Counted from the stretch's first letter, positions 53,358 through 62,695 are shown. The stretch is 63,006 nucleotides of DNA from Chryseobacterium lathyri (GCF_003290185.1 NZ_QNFY01000019.1:1-63006); one strand, 5' to 3'. Notes: generated from the sequence alone by a model not told the origin. A program made the numbers and translations.

Positions 53358-54674
53358 ATGAGTACTACAACACAATACGTTCCTTACAAAGTGAAGGACA
53401 TATCCCTAGCAGAATGGGGAAGAAAAGAAATTACCCTTGCCGAAGCAGAAATGCCAGGTTTGATGTCTATCCGTGAAGAATACGGACCATCTCAACCCTT
53501 AAAAGGTGCAAGAATTGCCGGATGTCTTCACATGACGATCCAGACAGCTGTTCTTATCGAGACATTGGTGGCTTTAGGAGCTGAAGTTACCTGGTCTTCT
53601 TGTAATATTTTCTCTACACAGGATCACGCTGCTGCGGCTATTGCTGCTGCAGGAATTCCGGTTTATGCCTGGAAAGGTCTGAACGAAGAGGAATTTGACT
53701 GGTGTATTGAGCAGACTTTATTCTTCGGTGAAGACAGAAAACCATTGAATATGATTTTGGATGATGGTGGAGATTTAACGAACATGGTTTTCGATAGATA
53801 CCCTGAATTCACAAAAGATATCAAAGGACTTTCTGAAGAAACCACGACAGGTGTACACAGACTTTATGAAAGAATGAAGAATGGAACTTTAGTAATGCCT
53901 GCTATCAACGTAAACGATTCGGTAACTAAATCTAAATTCGACAACAAATACGGATGTAAAGAATCTGCAGTAGATGCTGTAAGAAGAGCTACAGACGTTA
54001 TGCTTGCCGGGAAAAGAGTGGTAGTTTGCGGATACGGAGATGTTGGTAAAGGTACTGCTGCCTCTTTCAGAGGAGCTGGTTCTATCGTGACGGTTACTGA
54101 AATTGACCCAATCTGTGCACTTCAGGCTGCCATGGACGGTTATGAAGTAAAAAGACTGGATACAGTTGTAGACAATGCAGATATCATCATCACTACTACA
54201 GGTAACTTCAATATTGTAAGAGGAGAACATTTCCTTAAAATGAAAGATAAAGCGATCGTTTGTAACATCGGTCACTTCGACAATGAAATCGATATGGCCT
54301 GGTTAAACAAAAACTACGGTCAGACAAAATCTGAAGTTAAACCTCAGGTAGACATCTACACCTTAGAAGGCGGGAAAGAAGTAATCATTCTTGCTGAAGG
54401 TAGGTTGGTAAACCTTGGTTGTGCAACAGGACACCCAAGTTTTGTAATGTCTAACTCTTTCTCTAACCAGACTTTGGCTCAGATCGAACTTTGGAACAAT
54501 TCTGCTGCTTACAAAAACGAAGTGTATATGCTTCCTAAGCATTTAGATGAAAAAGTAGCTGCTTTACACCTTAAAAAATTAAGCGTTGAACTGGAAACTC
54601 TTTCTCCAGAGCAAGCTGAATATATCGGTGTAGATGTAAAAGGGCCATTCAAGCCTGAGTACTACAGATACTAA
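53358..54674 (+). CDS. ahcY: Adenosylhomocysteinase
   Basis: The 438-residue enzyme splits S-adenosylhomocysteine into adenosine and homocysteine, clearing the product of methylation reactions. Signatures are CLHMTIQTAVLIETL, SCNIFSTQDHAAAAIA, the NAD-binding VVVCGYGDVGKGTAASFRG (GxGxxG) and the C-terminal KPEYYRY. It stands alone between a promoter box and a terminator. The next gene is unrelated. Confidence 0.97.
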   Translation: MSTTTQYVPYKVKDISLAEWGRKEITLAEAEMPGLMSIREEYGPSQPLKGARIAGCLHMTIQTAVLIETLVALGAEVTWSSCNIFSTQDHAAAAIAAAGIPVYAWKGLNEEEFDWCIEQTLFFGEDRKPLNMILDDGGDLTNMVFDRYPEFTKDIKGLSEETTTGVHRLYERMKNGTLVMPAINVNDSVTKSKFDNKYGCKESAVDAVRRATDVMLAGKRVVVCGYGDVGKGTAASFRGAGSIVTVTEIDPICALQAAMDGYEVKRLDTVVDNADIIITTTGNFNIVRGEHFLKMKDKAIVCNIGHFDNEIDMAWLNKNYGQTKSEVKPQVDIYTLEGGKEVIILAEGRLVNLGCATGHPSFVMSNSFSNQTLAQIELWNNSAAYKNEVYMLPKHLDEKVAALHLKKLSVELETLSPEQAEYIGVDVKGPFKPEYYRY

Positions 54675-54695
54675 GATTTATTTTAATCTATATAC

Positions 54696-54722
54696 AATCC
54701 CATTATTCAATATAGTGGGATT
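54696..54722 (+). terminator. Terminator after ahcY
   Basis: AATCCCA and TGGGATT arms with additional TA-rich pairing close around a small loop. Seven T follow. Confidence 0.8.
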
Positions 54723-54785
54723 TTTTTGTTTACTATATTTTCAAACCTAACAAGTATTCCTTATTTTTGAAAAATAAAAAAGAGA

Positions 54786-55589
54786 ATGAAAAAATATTTA
54801 TTTCTGGGGTTAATGGGCTCAGCGACAATTTTTACAAGCTGCAGCAGCGATGATAACGAAATTACAAATGATCCTTCAGAAAAAAAATTGTTATTAAGTA
54901 AAGTCACTACCATTTACTACGACAATCCTTCCAATCCTGAAACCACTGTATCTACATTCGAATACAACAGCCAGGGAGAGCTCATAAAAATGCTGTCCGG
55001 AGGGAGATCTTCCGTTTTCGAGTATAGCAACGGAAAACCGACAAAGGTAAATTACTACACAGCCACTCAGACTTTAGAGTATTATGCTGTATTTAATTAT
55101 AATGGCGATCAATTAGTTGATATCAAAGCGATCTATACGAACCCGGATTTCAACAGAAAAAGCACTTATACATATAATTCAAACGGTAAACTCGTATCTT
55201 CCACCCTTTGCCAGTCAGAAGACTGCTCCAATCCCAGTACTTCCACATATGCTTATAACGGAGACAACATTTCCGTGGAAACTTCCACCATCGGAGGAAC
55301 AATAAGCTCTGCTTATAAAAGAGAGTTGTCGTATGATGATAAATTAAGTCCGTTCACCAATACAAACAAGTACATGAGAATTATGATGGAAAGAGCCTAT
55401 TCTTTAAGCAAAAACAATTATACAGCAGAAAAAATAAGCTACAGAAACAGTGACGGAAGCTGGACCCAAAATCAGAATATTACCTATACCATACAGTACA
55501 ACAACGCTCAACTGCCCATTCAGGTGGTTGGAAAAGAAGCCAATGGAAACAATTACGTGCAATACAATTACGAATATATTACACAGTAA
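54786..55589 (+). CDS. Lipoprotein with YD-repeat-like strands
   Basis: The 267-residue protein has a lipoprotein signal (IFTSCSSDDNE). The rest consists of repeated short strands such as FEYNSQGELIKM, FEYSNGKPTKV, FNYNGDQLVDI, YTYNSNGKLVS and YAYNGDNISV, which resemble RHS/YD repeats. Small lipoproteins of this type are common in Bacteroidota and their function is unknown. It is transcribed alone. Confidence 0.8.
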   Translation: MKKYLFLGLMGSATIFTSCSSDDNEITNDPSEKKLLLSKVTTIYYDNPSNPETTVSTFEYNSQGELIKMLSGGRSSVFEYSNGKPTKVNYYTATQTLEYYAVFNYNGDQLVDIKAIYTNPDFNRKSTYTYNSNGKLVSSTLCQSEDCSNPSTSTYAYNGDNISVETSTIGGTISSAYKRELSYDDKLSPFTNTNKYMRIMMERAYSLSKNNYTAEKISYRNSDGSWTQNQNITYTIQYNNAQLPIQVVGKEANGNNYVQYNYEYITQ

Positions 55590-55597
55590 CGGTTACA

Positions 55598-55624
55598 GAA
55601 AACTTTCCATTAGGAGAGTTTTTC
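55598..55624 (+). terminator. Probable terminator after the YD-repeat lipoprotein gene
   Basis: GAAAACTTTCC and GGAGAGTTTTT-type arms pair with one wobble around ATTA. A T-rich tract follows. Confidence 0.6.
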
Positions 55625-55632
55625 TTTTTTGA

Positions 55633-55714
55633 AGCTATTCCCGCTATCCGCTTGTACTCCTCGCGCCAGACTTAAGCCTCACTGCTGTGGGGTAACCGCT
55701 TCTATCGGGGCTAA
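55633..55714. repeat. Conserved-looking intergenic element (AGCTATTCCCG...CGGGGCTAA)
   Basis: An 82-bp GC-richer island in AT-rich DNA. It starts AGCTATTCCCGCTATCCGC and ends CCGCTTCTATCGGGGCTAA; the two ends are imperfect inverted copies. I recall very similar end sequences between genes in many Flavobacteriia. It has no open frame. Its nature (mobile repeat or structured RNA) is unknown to me. Confidence 0.5.
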
Positions 55715-55825
55715 TGGAATCCCAATTACTGCCGTATCCGTATTTTACCCATATTTTGGGTACAACGACTGTTAAGTTTAGAAAAAATGAATATATTTAG
55801 CCCCTAAAACAAAAACATTTAATTA

Positions 55826-56218
55826 ATGAAAAAACAAAGGGTATCAAACGCGTTTGTAGCCGCATCTTGGGTAGCATTGGGAGCAGGAATGATAGGCTTC
55901 ATCGTAGGTCTTGCCAGAGCAGAAATGCTGCTGAATGAAAAAGGATATTATTTTACCATACTTCTTTACGGGCTATTTGCCGTAGTTTCTCTGCAGAAAG
56001 CCGTCCGTGACCGTTTGGAAAATATCCCGGTAACGGATATCTATTATGGGATCTGCTGGTTTGCCACCCTTTCTTCCATCGTGCTGTTGGCAGTTGGGCT
56101 TTGGAATGCCACCATACTTCCAAGTGAAAAAGGATTTTATGCATTTGCATTTCTCCTCGCCCTTTTCGGAGCCATCTCCGTCCAGAAAAATACACGGGAC
56201 AATATGATCCAGGAATAA
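55826..56218 (+). CDS. YiaA/YiaB-type inner-membrane protein
   Basis: The 130-residue protein has four hydrophobic helices arranged as two copies of a two-helix unit. Each unit ends with a similar motif, VVSLQKAVRDRLENIP and AISVQKNTRDNMIQE. The family's duplicated YiaAB two-helix domain fits well. The function is unknown. The N-terminal FVAASWVALGAGMIGFIVGLARAE is typical. It is followed at once by a strong terminator. Confidence 0.88.
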   Translation: MKKQRVSNAFVAASWVALGAGMIGFIVGLARAEMLLNEKGYYFTILLYGLFAVVSLQKAVRDRLENIPVTDIYYGICWFATLSSIVLLAVGLWNATILPSEKGFYAFAFLLALFGAISVQKNTRDNMIQE

Positions 56219-56220
56219 TA

Positions 56221-56251
56221 AAAAAACGCTTCAAATATTGAAGCGTTTTTT
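56221..56251 (+). terminator. Terminator after the YiaA-like gene
   Basis: AAAAAACGCTTCAA and its exact complement flank a three-base loop, followed by more T. Confidence 0.9.
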
Positions 56252-56346
56252 TATTAAAAGCAATATAATGAGAATACAGGAATAGATTTTCCACCATTTG
56301 CAGAATTTTATTAATTTACATATATTTATTTCCAAAAAACTAATAT

Positions 56347-57873
56347 ATGATTAATAAAATTCTATTATTTATTTCAATAATATTATTATTTCAACCTATC
56401 AAGGCCCAGGATGAATTTATTACAATCTGGAAGCCCAACCTCCAACCACTAAACTCCGTCACTATAGATGCTCCTGTGCAGGCAGGGGTTAATGAAATAT
56501 GGTTTCCCGGAATTGGTGAAAACTACACCATTACTTGGGAAGAAGTAAACTACCCCCAGCATAATGGTACAATGGTGAATGTCAATTCGAACAAACAGGT
56601 ACTGATTCAGTTCGGAGCTCCTCTGAACCCCATTCCTGCCAATGCCACTTATAAAGTAAAAGCAAGCAACGGAAACGGTCTTTTCAAACAGATTCAATTC
56701 AGCAGCAACATAGGCAACTCATGGACTAATTACGGAAATATTGATAAGATTATGGAAATAGTTCAATGGGGAAATATCCAATGGACATCTATGAAGAGTG
56801 CATTTGCAAACTGCCCTTCTCTCCAGCTGACTGCATCCGACGCACCTGATCTTTCCCTGGTTACTGATGCATCCTATATGTTTTACAATATCAGACAGTT
56901 TGCGGGAAACCCATCAATGGACACCTGGAATACATCGTCCATAATAAATTTTGAATATATGTTCGCCTGTCCTCCTTTTTTATCACAGGATAATTTTGAT
57001 GCACCTATAGGTTCTTGGGATACTTCATCTGCCGGGAATTTCAGTTACATGTTTTACAATAACAAAAAATTTAATCAGAATCTGAATAACTGGAATACAT
57101 CAAATGTTACAAATATGCAGTATATGTTCGCTGAAACACTTAATTTTAATCAGCCCTTGAACAACTGGAACACTTCGAATGTGACCAATATGACCTTCCT
57201 TTTCCATTTCAACCCCAATTTTAATCAGCCGCTCAACAATTGGAATATCTCCAACGCCACTGATATTTCCCATATGTTTCATGGCTGTACCGCATTCAAC
57301 CAACCTCTTGATTCATGGAATACCAGCAAAGTGACTACTATCAGTACGATGTTTACAGGAGCGGTTCATTTTAATCAAAGTCTGGAAAACTGGAATCTTC
57401 CATTTCTTACCGATGCGCACACGGCTTTTTATAATTCGGGGATTAACTGTACAAATTACAGCAAAACCCTTTCCGGATGGGCCATAAATATCAATACAGC
57501 AAATAATATTAATCTGGGCCCGCTGCAGCCCCTTTCCTATTCTCCGGATATTATTGATAAAAGAAATATCCTGATTGCCAAAGGCTGGATTTTCACTTAT
57601 GATCTGCCTGGAGATTGCCGTGTATTATCTGTTTCAGACTCACATTTGGAAGAAAGCGGATCTATCTATCCCAACCCCGTGCATCATAGCATTTTTATCA
57701 GGAATATGTCGGAAATCATTTCTTATATAATTCTGGATACATCAGGCAGAATATTAATGAAAGACCATATAAAAGGAGATAGCATCAATGTAGAATCTTT
57801 ACTACCGGGAAATTATATGCTGCAGCTTATTTCAAAAGAAAAAATCCGGTCTTTTAAATTTATCAGGAAATAA
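56347..57873 (+). CDS. BspA-like DUF285 repeat surface protein with type IX sorting domain
   Basis: The 508-residue protein has a signal peptide (LFQPIKAQ) and an N-terminal beta domain of about 120 residues. From about residue 170 to 370 it has repeats of the DUF285 type, consensus FNQPLNNWNTSNVTNM, seen at least six times. The last 80 residues form a type A type IX sorting domain: IYPNPVHHSIFI, ILDTSGRILM, INVESLLPGNYMLQL and final SFKFIRK. It should be exported by the type IX machinery encoded partly in this window and attached to the surface. DUF285 repeats often mediate adhesion. Confidence 0.9.
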   Translation: MINKILLFISIILLFQPIKAQDEFITIWKPNLQPLNSVTIDAPVQAGVNEIWFPGIGENYTITWEEVNYPQHNGTMVNVNSNKQVLIQFGAPLNPIPANATYKVKASNGNGLFKQIQFSSNIGNSWTNYGNIDKIMEIVQWGNIQWTSMKSAFANCPSLQLTASDAPDLSLVTDASYMFYNIRQFAGNPSMDTWNTSSIINFEYMFACPPFLSQDNFDAPIGSWDTSSAGNFSYMFYNNKKFNQNLNNWNTSNVTNMQYMFAETLNFNQPLNNWNTSNVTNMTFLFHFNPNFNQPLNNWNISNATDISHMFHGCTAFNQPLDSWNTSKVTTISTMFTGAVHFNQSLENWNLPFLTDAHTAFYNSGINCTNYSKTLSGWAININTANNINLGPLQPLSYSPDIIDKRNILIAKGWIFTYDLPGDCRVLSVSDSHLEESGSIYPNPVHHSIFIRNMSEIISYIILDTSGRILMKDHIKGDSINVESLLPGNYMLQLISKEKIRSFKFIRK

Positions 57874-57877
57874 AACA

Positions 57878-57909
57878 AAAATCGCCTTATCTTCTGATAG
57901 GGCGATTTT
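57878..57909. terminator. Bidirectional hairpin terminator
   Basis: AAAATCGCCTTATC pairs with GATAGGGCGATTTT (one mismatch) around TTCT. It serves the surface-protein gene and the convergent purE. Confidence 0.88.
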
Positions 57910-57927
57910 GTATTGGTGTATGTGCTA

Positions 57928-58431
57928 TTAAAGATCAAAATGATTCGGGTGAATGGCTTTGATATCATCCACCGTTCCCAATACTTTGTCTTTTAAAGAA
58001 TCCTGATATTTTTGAAGGTTTTCAGCAATCGCTTCATCCGCACTTCCTAAGATTTTCACTGCTAATATTCCTGCATTCAAAGCTCCGTTTAAAGCTACCG
58101 TTGCTACAGGAATTCCTCCAGGCATCTGAAGGATAGACAATACGGAATCCCAGCCGTCAATAGAATTGCTCGATAGAATCGGAACTCCTATCACGGGTAA
58201 AGTAGTACAGCTGGCTACCATTCCCGGAAGGTGTGCTGCCCCTCCTGCTCCTGCAATGATCACTTTAAGGCCTCTCTCTTTTGCTGTTTTTGCATAATCA
58301 AACATTCTTTCCGGTGTTCTGTGTGCCGAAACTACCGTCAGTTCGTATGGAATATCAAGGCTTTTCAAAAAACTTGCAGCCTGTTCCATGATCGGCAGAT
58401 CGCTCTGGCTGCCCATTATAATTCCTACCAT
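57928..58431 (-). CDS. purE: N5-carboxyaminoimidazole ribonucleotide mutase
   Basis: The 167-residue enzyme acts in purine synthesis, converting N5-CAIR to CAIR. The signature VGIIMGSQSDLPIMEQA and the His motif SAHRTPERMFDYA are present, as are VIIAGAGGAAHLPGMVA and GVPILSSNSIDGWDSVLSILQMPGGIPVATVA. It is a single gene with no purK adjacent in the window. Confidence 0.97.
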   Translation of the reverse strand: MVGIIMGSQSDLPIMEQAASFLKSLDIPYELTVVSAHRTPERMFDYAKTAKERGLKVIIAGAGGAAHLPGMVASCTTLPVIGVPILSSNSIDGWDSVLSILQMPGGIPVATVALNGALNAGILAVKILGSADEAIAENLQKYQDSLKDKVLGTVDDIKAIHPNHFDL

Positions 58432-58629
58432 CTCAATTTTTATTAGATCGTCAAAGATAAAAAAATATAACCTTTTTTGAAGTATACATTTCTTCCTGCC
58501 TTCCAGTCTAAAAAAGATAAAAAGATTTCGCTTTATAAATCAAAAAAAGTTAAACTGTGTTAATCTTGATTCACTGTTATCATTTTTTTACAATATTTGT
58601 TTCACTAACCAACATAAAATTTATTCAAA

Positions 58630-58770
58630 ATGAAAAATTTAAAAAAGCTTAAAAAAGAAGAACTAAAAAAAGTTTTAGGAGGTATGGAGGCCTGCTCATT
58701 CCAGCTTTGCTTTAGAAACGGCAAATGGCAATGTGTTCCTTTTGACACATGCGGAGGATTCCAACCTTAA
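58630..58770 (+). CDS. Bacteriocin-like peptide with double-glycine leader (46 aa)
   Basis: The 46-residue product begins with the leader MKNLKKLKKEELKKVLGG, a typical double-glycine leader cut by PCAT-type peptidase-transporters. The core of 28 residues (from MEACSFQL) has four Cys (22, 27, 35, 41). The reading is supported by the near-identical leader of a second peptide at the right end of the window and by a strong terminator 5 bp after the stop. Chryseobacterium genomes carry many such bacteriocin-like genes; their activity is mostly unknown. No transporter or modification gene is adjacent. Confidence 0.82.
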   Translation: MKNLKKLKKEELKKVLGGMEACSFQLCFRNGKWQCVPFDTCGGFQP

Positions 58771-58775
58771 AAGCC

Positions 58776-58804
58776 AAAAGAGTACATTAAAAGTGTACTC
58801 TTTT
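58776..58804 (+). terminator. Terminator after the first double-glycine peptide gene
   Basis: AAAAGAGTACA and its exact complement flank a seven-base loop, followed by T. It makes the peptide gene a separate unit. Confidence 0.88.
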
Positions 58805-58885
58805 TTATTGTTACATATTTTACCTGTTCTTCTGAGCCTTCAAAAAACACAGCAACTGTACCCATCCGCTTAATTTCATAACCTG

Positions 58886-58893
58886 TATATTTG
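58886..58893 (+). promoter_or_regulatory. TAnnTTTG -7 box before the EamA gene
   Basis: TATATTTG fully matches the flavobacterial -7 consensus. Transcription would start near 58900, downstream of the first possible start codon, which argues for the later TTG start at 58916. Confidence 0.5.
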
Positions 58894-58915
58894 CTTGGCC
58901 TATTTAATTTCTACA

Positions 58916-59821
58916 TTGAAAGACTATAAACTTACTTTTGCAGTACTGACCGTTGCCATTGTATGGGGAACTACCTTTTTGTCGATCAGGGTAGCAGTCG
59001 AGACCATTCCCGCATGGTTTGTCGCCGGGATACGTCAGTTTCTGGCCGCTATTATTATGTTTCTGATTCTTCTGTACAGGAAAGAATTTAAATGGATTGG
59101 TTGGGAAAAGCTGAAATACCAGCTTATTTTTTCGTCATTAATGCTGATTATTGCAAACGGAATGACGACGGTAGCGGAAGAAGAGGTTACCAGCAGCCTT
59201 ACATCCCTGATCAGTGCCTGCTCCCCCATTCTCGTTTTTCTGGGAAGCCTGGCATTTGGACTTCAGAAGTTCCATGCAAGGGCTTTTATCGGTATCATCC
59301 TGTCTTTCAGTGGGATTGTTTTCATATTTTGGGATGGTATTCATGATCTCAAAAATCCGGACTATGCCTTAGGGATCCTGTTTCTGTTTATTGCCATTGC
59401 AGGCTGGGCTTCAGGAACAATCTTTACGAAAAAAATGAATATCCAGAGTGGCAATATTTTTCTGAATCTGTTTTACCAGTTTCTGTTTGCCGGGATCGTA
59501 CAGATTATTTTTGCATTTCTGCTTTCAGAAAATTATAATTTTGAGAACTGGAGCTTAAAAAGCATATCTGCTATGCTTTATCTGGCCGTTTTTGGCTCTG
59601 TAGCAGCATTTTTTGCTTTTCATTATGCTTTAACAAAGATTTCGCCGGTGCAGATATCGATACTTGCCTACATCAATACCCTTATCTCTATATTTTTAAG
59701 CTGGCTGATTCTTAATGAGGAAATCAGCGTCAAATTTATCATTGCAGCCATACTGATCATCCTTGGTGTATTCATCATTAATTATAATCCACAAATGTTC
59801 AAAAAACAAAAAATAGAATAA
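58916..59821 (+). CDS. EamA-family (DMT) transporter
   Basis: I choose the TTG at 58916 (MKDYKLTFAVLTVAIVWGTTF) over the TTG at 58895, because the latter lies only 1 bp after a -7 promoter box and family members usually start so. The 301-residue protein has ten hydrophobic helices in two EamA repeats, with WGTTFLSIRVAVETIPAWFVAGIRQFLAA and, in the second half, FFAFHYALTKISPVQISILAYINTLISIFLSWLILNEEIS. It exports small metabolites. The substrate is unknown. A run of AAT triplets covers its stop codon. Confidence 0.9.
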   Translation: MKDYKLTFAVLTVAIVWGTTFLSIRVAVETIPAWFVAGIRQFLAAIIMFLILLYRKEFKWIGWEKLKYQLIFSSLMLIIANGMTTVAEEEVTSSLTSLISACSPILVFLGSLAFGLQKFHARAFIGIILSFSGIVFIFWDGIHDLKNPDYALGILFLFIAIAGWASGTIFTKKMNIQSGNIFLNLFYQFLFAGIVQIIFAFLLSENYNFENWSLKSISAMLYLAVFGSVAAFFAFHYALTKISPVQISILAYINTLISIFLSWLILNEEISVKFIIAAILIILGVFIINYNPQMFKKQKIE

Positions 59822-59840
59822 TAATAATAATAATAATAAT
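59817..59840. repeat. AAT triplet microsatellite (8 units)
   Basis: Eight AAT units in a row cover the stop codon of the EamA gene (TAA at 59819-59821). Changes in copy number would not alter the protein, since the first TAA stays in frame. Confidence 0.9.
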
Positions 59841-59996
59841 GAAATTAGACCTTCCGGTGGGTGGATATTCCAATTCGTTGAAGTCAAAACTATTGATTTC
59901 AACGGCGTAATTTTTCCCGAATTTGAGCGGATAGGGGCAGGGAGATTTTATATTTTCCTTATTTTTCCTTATATTGTTTACACCAACACTGACAAT

Positions 59997-60563
59997 ATGC
60001 TTAAAAACACATTTTTCATCCTTCTTGCCGGCTCATTTTTACTGATCAGCTGTGATTATAAGGAAAAAGAAAAAAATCTGACAGAAAGGGAAAAACAGTT
60101 GCTCGAAAAAGAAAAAACATTCGCTCAAAAAGAATCTGAATATCAGTCTCTTTTAAAAATGAGGGACAGTATTTTTGCAAAAAAAGATTCCGTTAGGATC
60201 GCTTTATGGCCGGAAGAAATCTCAGGACTATGGACCGGAAAAGTCATCTGTACAGAATCTAACTGCAGTGACTATGTAGTGGGTGATCAGCGTACGGATA
60301 CCTGGGAATTCGACAGTGACTCTATTCATCTGTCGGCAAAAATCATCAATAACAATAACCTGGTAAGGGTTTATTCCGGAAAGTTTGAGCATAATGAGAT
60401 TAAGCTTAATTTCAGGACAGATTCCACTTCTCAAAAGAAAGTAGAAATGAATGTCCTGCTTAACGATATTTCGGATACCAAACTGAAAGGCACAAGAACT
60501 ATTATTGCCGACAATGGCTGTACAGCCAAATTTTCCGTCGAATTAGTACGTTCCACAAAATAA
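59997..60563 (+). CDS. Lipoprotein with coiled coil, function unknown
   Basis: The 188-residue protein has a lipoprotein signal (FLLISCDYKEK). A charged helix follows (about residues 22-70: LTEREKQLLEKEKTF pattern), probably a coiled coil. The C-terminal beta domain of about 110 residues begins EEISGLWTGKVICTESNCSDY and has three Cys. The domain looks like a small lipocalin-like barrel. It lies 8 bp before the antiporter gene, so the two probably form an operon and it might be an accessory protein. Confidence 0.75.
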   Translation: MLKNTFFILLAGSFLLISCDYKEKEKNLTEREKQLLEKEKTFAQKESEYQSLLKMRDSIFAKKDSVRIALWPEEISGLWTGKVICTESNCSDYVVGDQRTDTWEFDSDSIHLSAKIINNNNLVRVYSGKFEHNEIKLNFRTDSTSQKKVEMNVLLNDISDTKLKGTRTIIADNGCTAKFSVELVRSTK

Positions 60564-60571
60564 AAACACCT

Positions 60572-62695
60572 ATGATTTTACTGAGTATACATAATCTGAG
60601 TTTTCCTATAGAAGATCCGGTTCTAAAATTCCTGTTGGTATTGGTTATCATCCTTGCCGCTCCCCTGCTTCTGAATAAAATTAAAGTTCCGCACCTGCTG
60701 GGCCTTATCATTGCAGGAGCTGTAATAGGACCAAACGGTTTTAATGTGCTGGCAAGAGACAGCAGCATTGTTGTAACGGGAACTACAGGCCTTCTTTATA
60801 TCATGTTTCTTGCAGGACTAGAAATTGATATGGGTGATTTTAAAAAAAATAAATGGAAAAGCCTTACTTTTGGAATCTACACATTTACCGTTCCGTTCGT
60901 TCTGGGTTATCTGGGCGGTTACTATCTGTTGCATTTCTCTATACTGACTTCCATTCTTTTTGCAAGCCTTTTTTCTTCACACACACTGATCGCCTACCCA
61001 TTGGTCAGCAAATTGGGAATTGCCAAAAATAAAGCGGTAAATATTACAGTCGGCGGAACCATGATTACTGATATTCTGGCGCTTTTGGTGCTTGCCGTGA
61101 TTGTAGGAATGTCGCAGGGTGATGTAGGTACGGAGTTTTGGGTTAAACTCTCCGTTTCCTTTATCGTTTTTGCTCTCATTGTTTTGATTGTATTCCCTAT
61201 GATAGGACGATGGTTCTTCAAAAAGGTAGATGATAAGATTTCACAGTATATTTTTGTCCTTGTGATGATTTATCTGGCAGCAATGCTTGCTGAACTTGCC
61301 GGGGTGGAAGCTATTATCGGCGCGTTCTTTGCCGGACTTGCTCTAAACAGGCTGATTCCGCATACCTCATCTTTAATGAACAGAGTAGAATTTGTAGGAA
61401 ATGCGATCTTCATTCCATTCTTCCTGATCAGTGTAGGAATGCTGATCGACTTTAAAGTTTTCTTTAAAAGTTGGGAAACACTGGAAGTAGCAGGAATCAT
61501 GCTCGTTGCATCCATCGGAGGAAAGTATATCTCAGCGGTAATGACCCAAAAGACATTCCGGCTGTCCAAGGATGAAGGAAAGCTTATTTTCGGACTGAGC
61601 TCCGCTTCTGCAGCAGCAACATTAGCCTCCGTAATGGTGGGATACAATATTATTCTTTCTGAAACTGAGACCGGCGAACCGGTAAGATTACTAAATGAGC
61701 ATGTACTGAACGGAAGTATTCTTCTGATCCTTATTTCCTGTACCATCTCTTCATTTATTTCAATGGCCAGTGCCCAAAAAATTGCAGAAAGTGACAATGA
61801 AGATACAGTTTCCGGCAACAGCCATGAAGAGGAAAATATCCTTCTGGCTATTAACCATGAGGAAACCGTGGAGAGAATGGTGAATCTGGGTATTTTAATC
61901 AAGGCCCATTCTAATACAGAAAACCTGTTCGCTTTGAATGTGATTAATGAGGATAAAAATGAATCTTCAGTGAAAAATGCTGAAAAACTTCTCCATCAGG
62001 CAGCCGATGCAGCAGCAGCCGCTGACGTTAAAATGCAGTCTCTTAAAAGGTATGACAATGATGTGATCAATGGGGTTAAAAATGTCATTAAGGAGCAGAA
62101 TATTACCGATCTTATTATCGGTCTGGAGGATGAGAAAGGCTTTTCCCCCTCTTTTGTGTACAACCTTTACAGCGGTTATCTTCAGAATGATGATGTGAAT
62201 GTACTGGTATATCATGCCGCACAGCCACTATCCACGATAAAGAAATATGCAGTGATGGTCCCGGAGAATGCCCATAAGGAAGCAGGATTTTTCCATGCGC
62301 TTCTGAGGGTATGGAATATTGCCAGAAATTCCGGTGCCAATGTAGTTTTTTATGCTCCGGAAAATATTCTGGATATTCTTCAGAAGATTGTTAAAAAAGC
62401 CAATATAGAAGCAGAGTTTATCATTATGAGTACCTGGCAGGACGGCGAAAAAACAGCGGCTAAATTGAAAGAAGATGAAGCACTGATTGTCCTGATGGCC
62501 AAACGCGGCATGAAGTCCTATATTCCTCGGATGAGACTTATCCCGGAATTGCTGAACAAATATTTAAATGATAATAATTATCTGTTGATCTTCCCATTTT
62601 CAGAATTTGATGAAAACAGCCCGGAGATACGTTCAGTAGGGAACCATGGGGATTTTGTGGAGATTGGAAATGTAATCCAGAAGATTTTTAAATGA
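60572..62695 (+). CDS. CPA2-family cation:proton antiporter with C-terminal USP-like domain
   Basis: The 707-residue protein has about 12 membrane helices (residues 1-410) with the CPA2/Kef pattern: KVPHLLGLIIAGAVIGPNGFNVL, FLAGLEIDMGDFKKNKWKS and EAIIGAFFAGLALNRLIP. Two universal-stress-protein-like regions of about 140 residues each follow (NILLAINHEETVERMVNLG; KYAVMVPENAHKEAGF). Such proteins exchange Na+ or K+ for H+. The USP-like part may bind a nucleotide and regulate it. It ends before a hairpin. Confidence 0.92.
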   Translation: MILLSIHNLSFPIEDPVLKFLLVLVIILAAPLLLNKIKVPHLLGLIIAGAVIGPNGFNVLARDSSIVVTGTTGLLYIMFLAGLEIDMGDFKKNKWKSLTFGIYTFTVPFVLGYLGGYYLLHFSILTSILFASLFSSHTLIAYPLVSKLGIAKNKAVNITVGGTMITDILALLVLAVIVGMSQGDVGTEFWVKLSVSFIVFALIVLIVFPMIGRWFFKKVDDKISQYIFVLVMIYLAAMLAELAGVEAIIGAFFAGLALNRLIPHTSSLMNRVEFVGNAIFIPFFLISVGMLIDFKVFFKSWETLEVAGIMLVASIGGKYISAVMTQKTFRLSKDEGKLIFGLSSASAAATLASVMVGYNIILSETETGEPVRLLNEHVLNGSILLILISCTISSFISMASAQKIAESDNEDTVSGNSHEEENILLAINHEETVERMVNLGILIKAHSNTENLFALNVINEDKNESSVKNAEKLLHQAADAAAAADVKMQSLKRYDNDVINGVKNVIKEQNITDLIIGLEDEKGFSPSFVYNLYSGYLQNDDVNVLVYHAAQPLSTIKKYAVMVPENAHKEAGFFHALLRVWNIARNSGANVVFYAPENILDILQKIVKKANIEAEFIIMSTWQDGEKTAAKLKEDEALIVLMAKRGMKSYIPRMRLIPELLNKYLNDNNYLLIFPFSEFDENSPEIRSVGNHGDFVEIGNVIQKIFK

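Noticed and set aside
59839..59913. 24-codon open frame starting inside the AAT repeat
   Set aside because: It is too short, has no family resemblance, and its start lies in a microsatellite.
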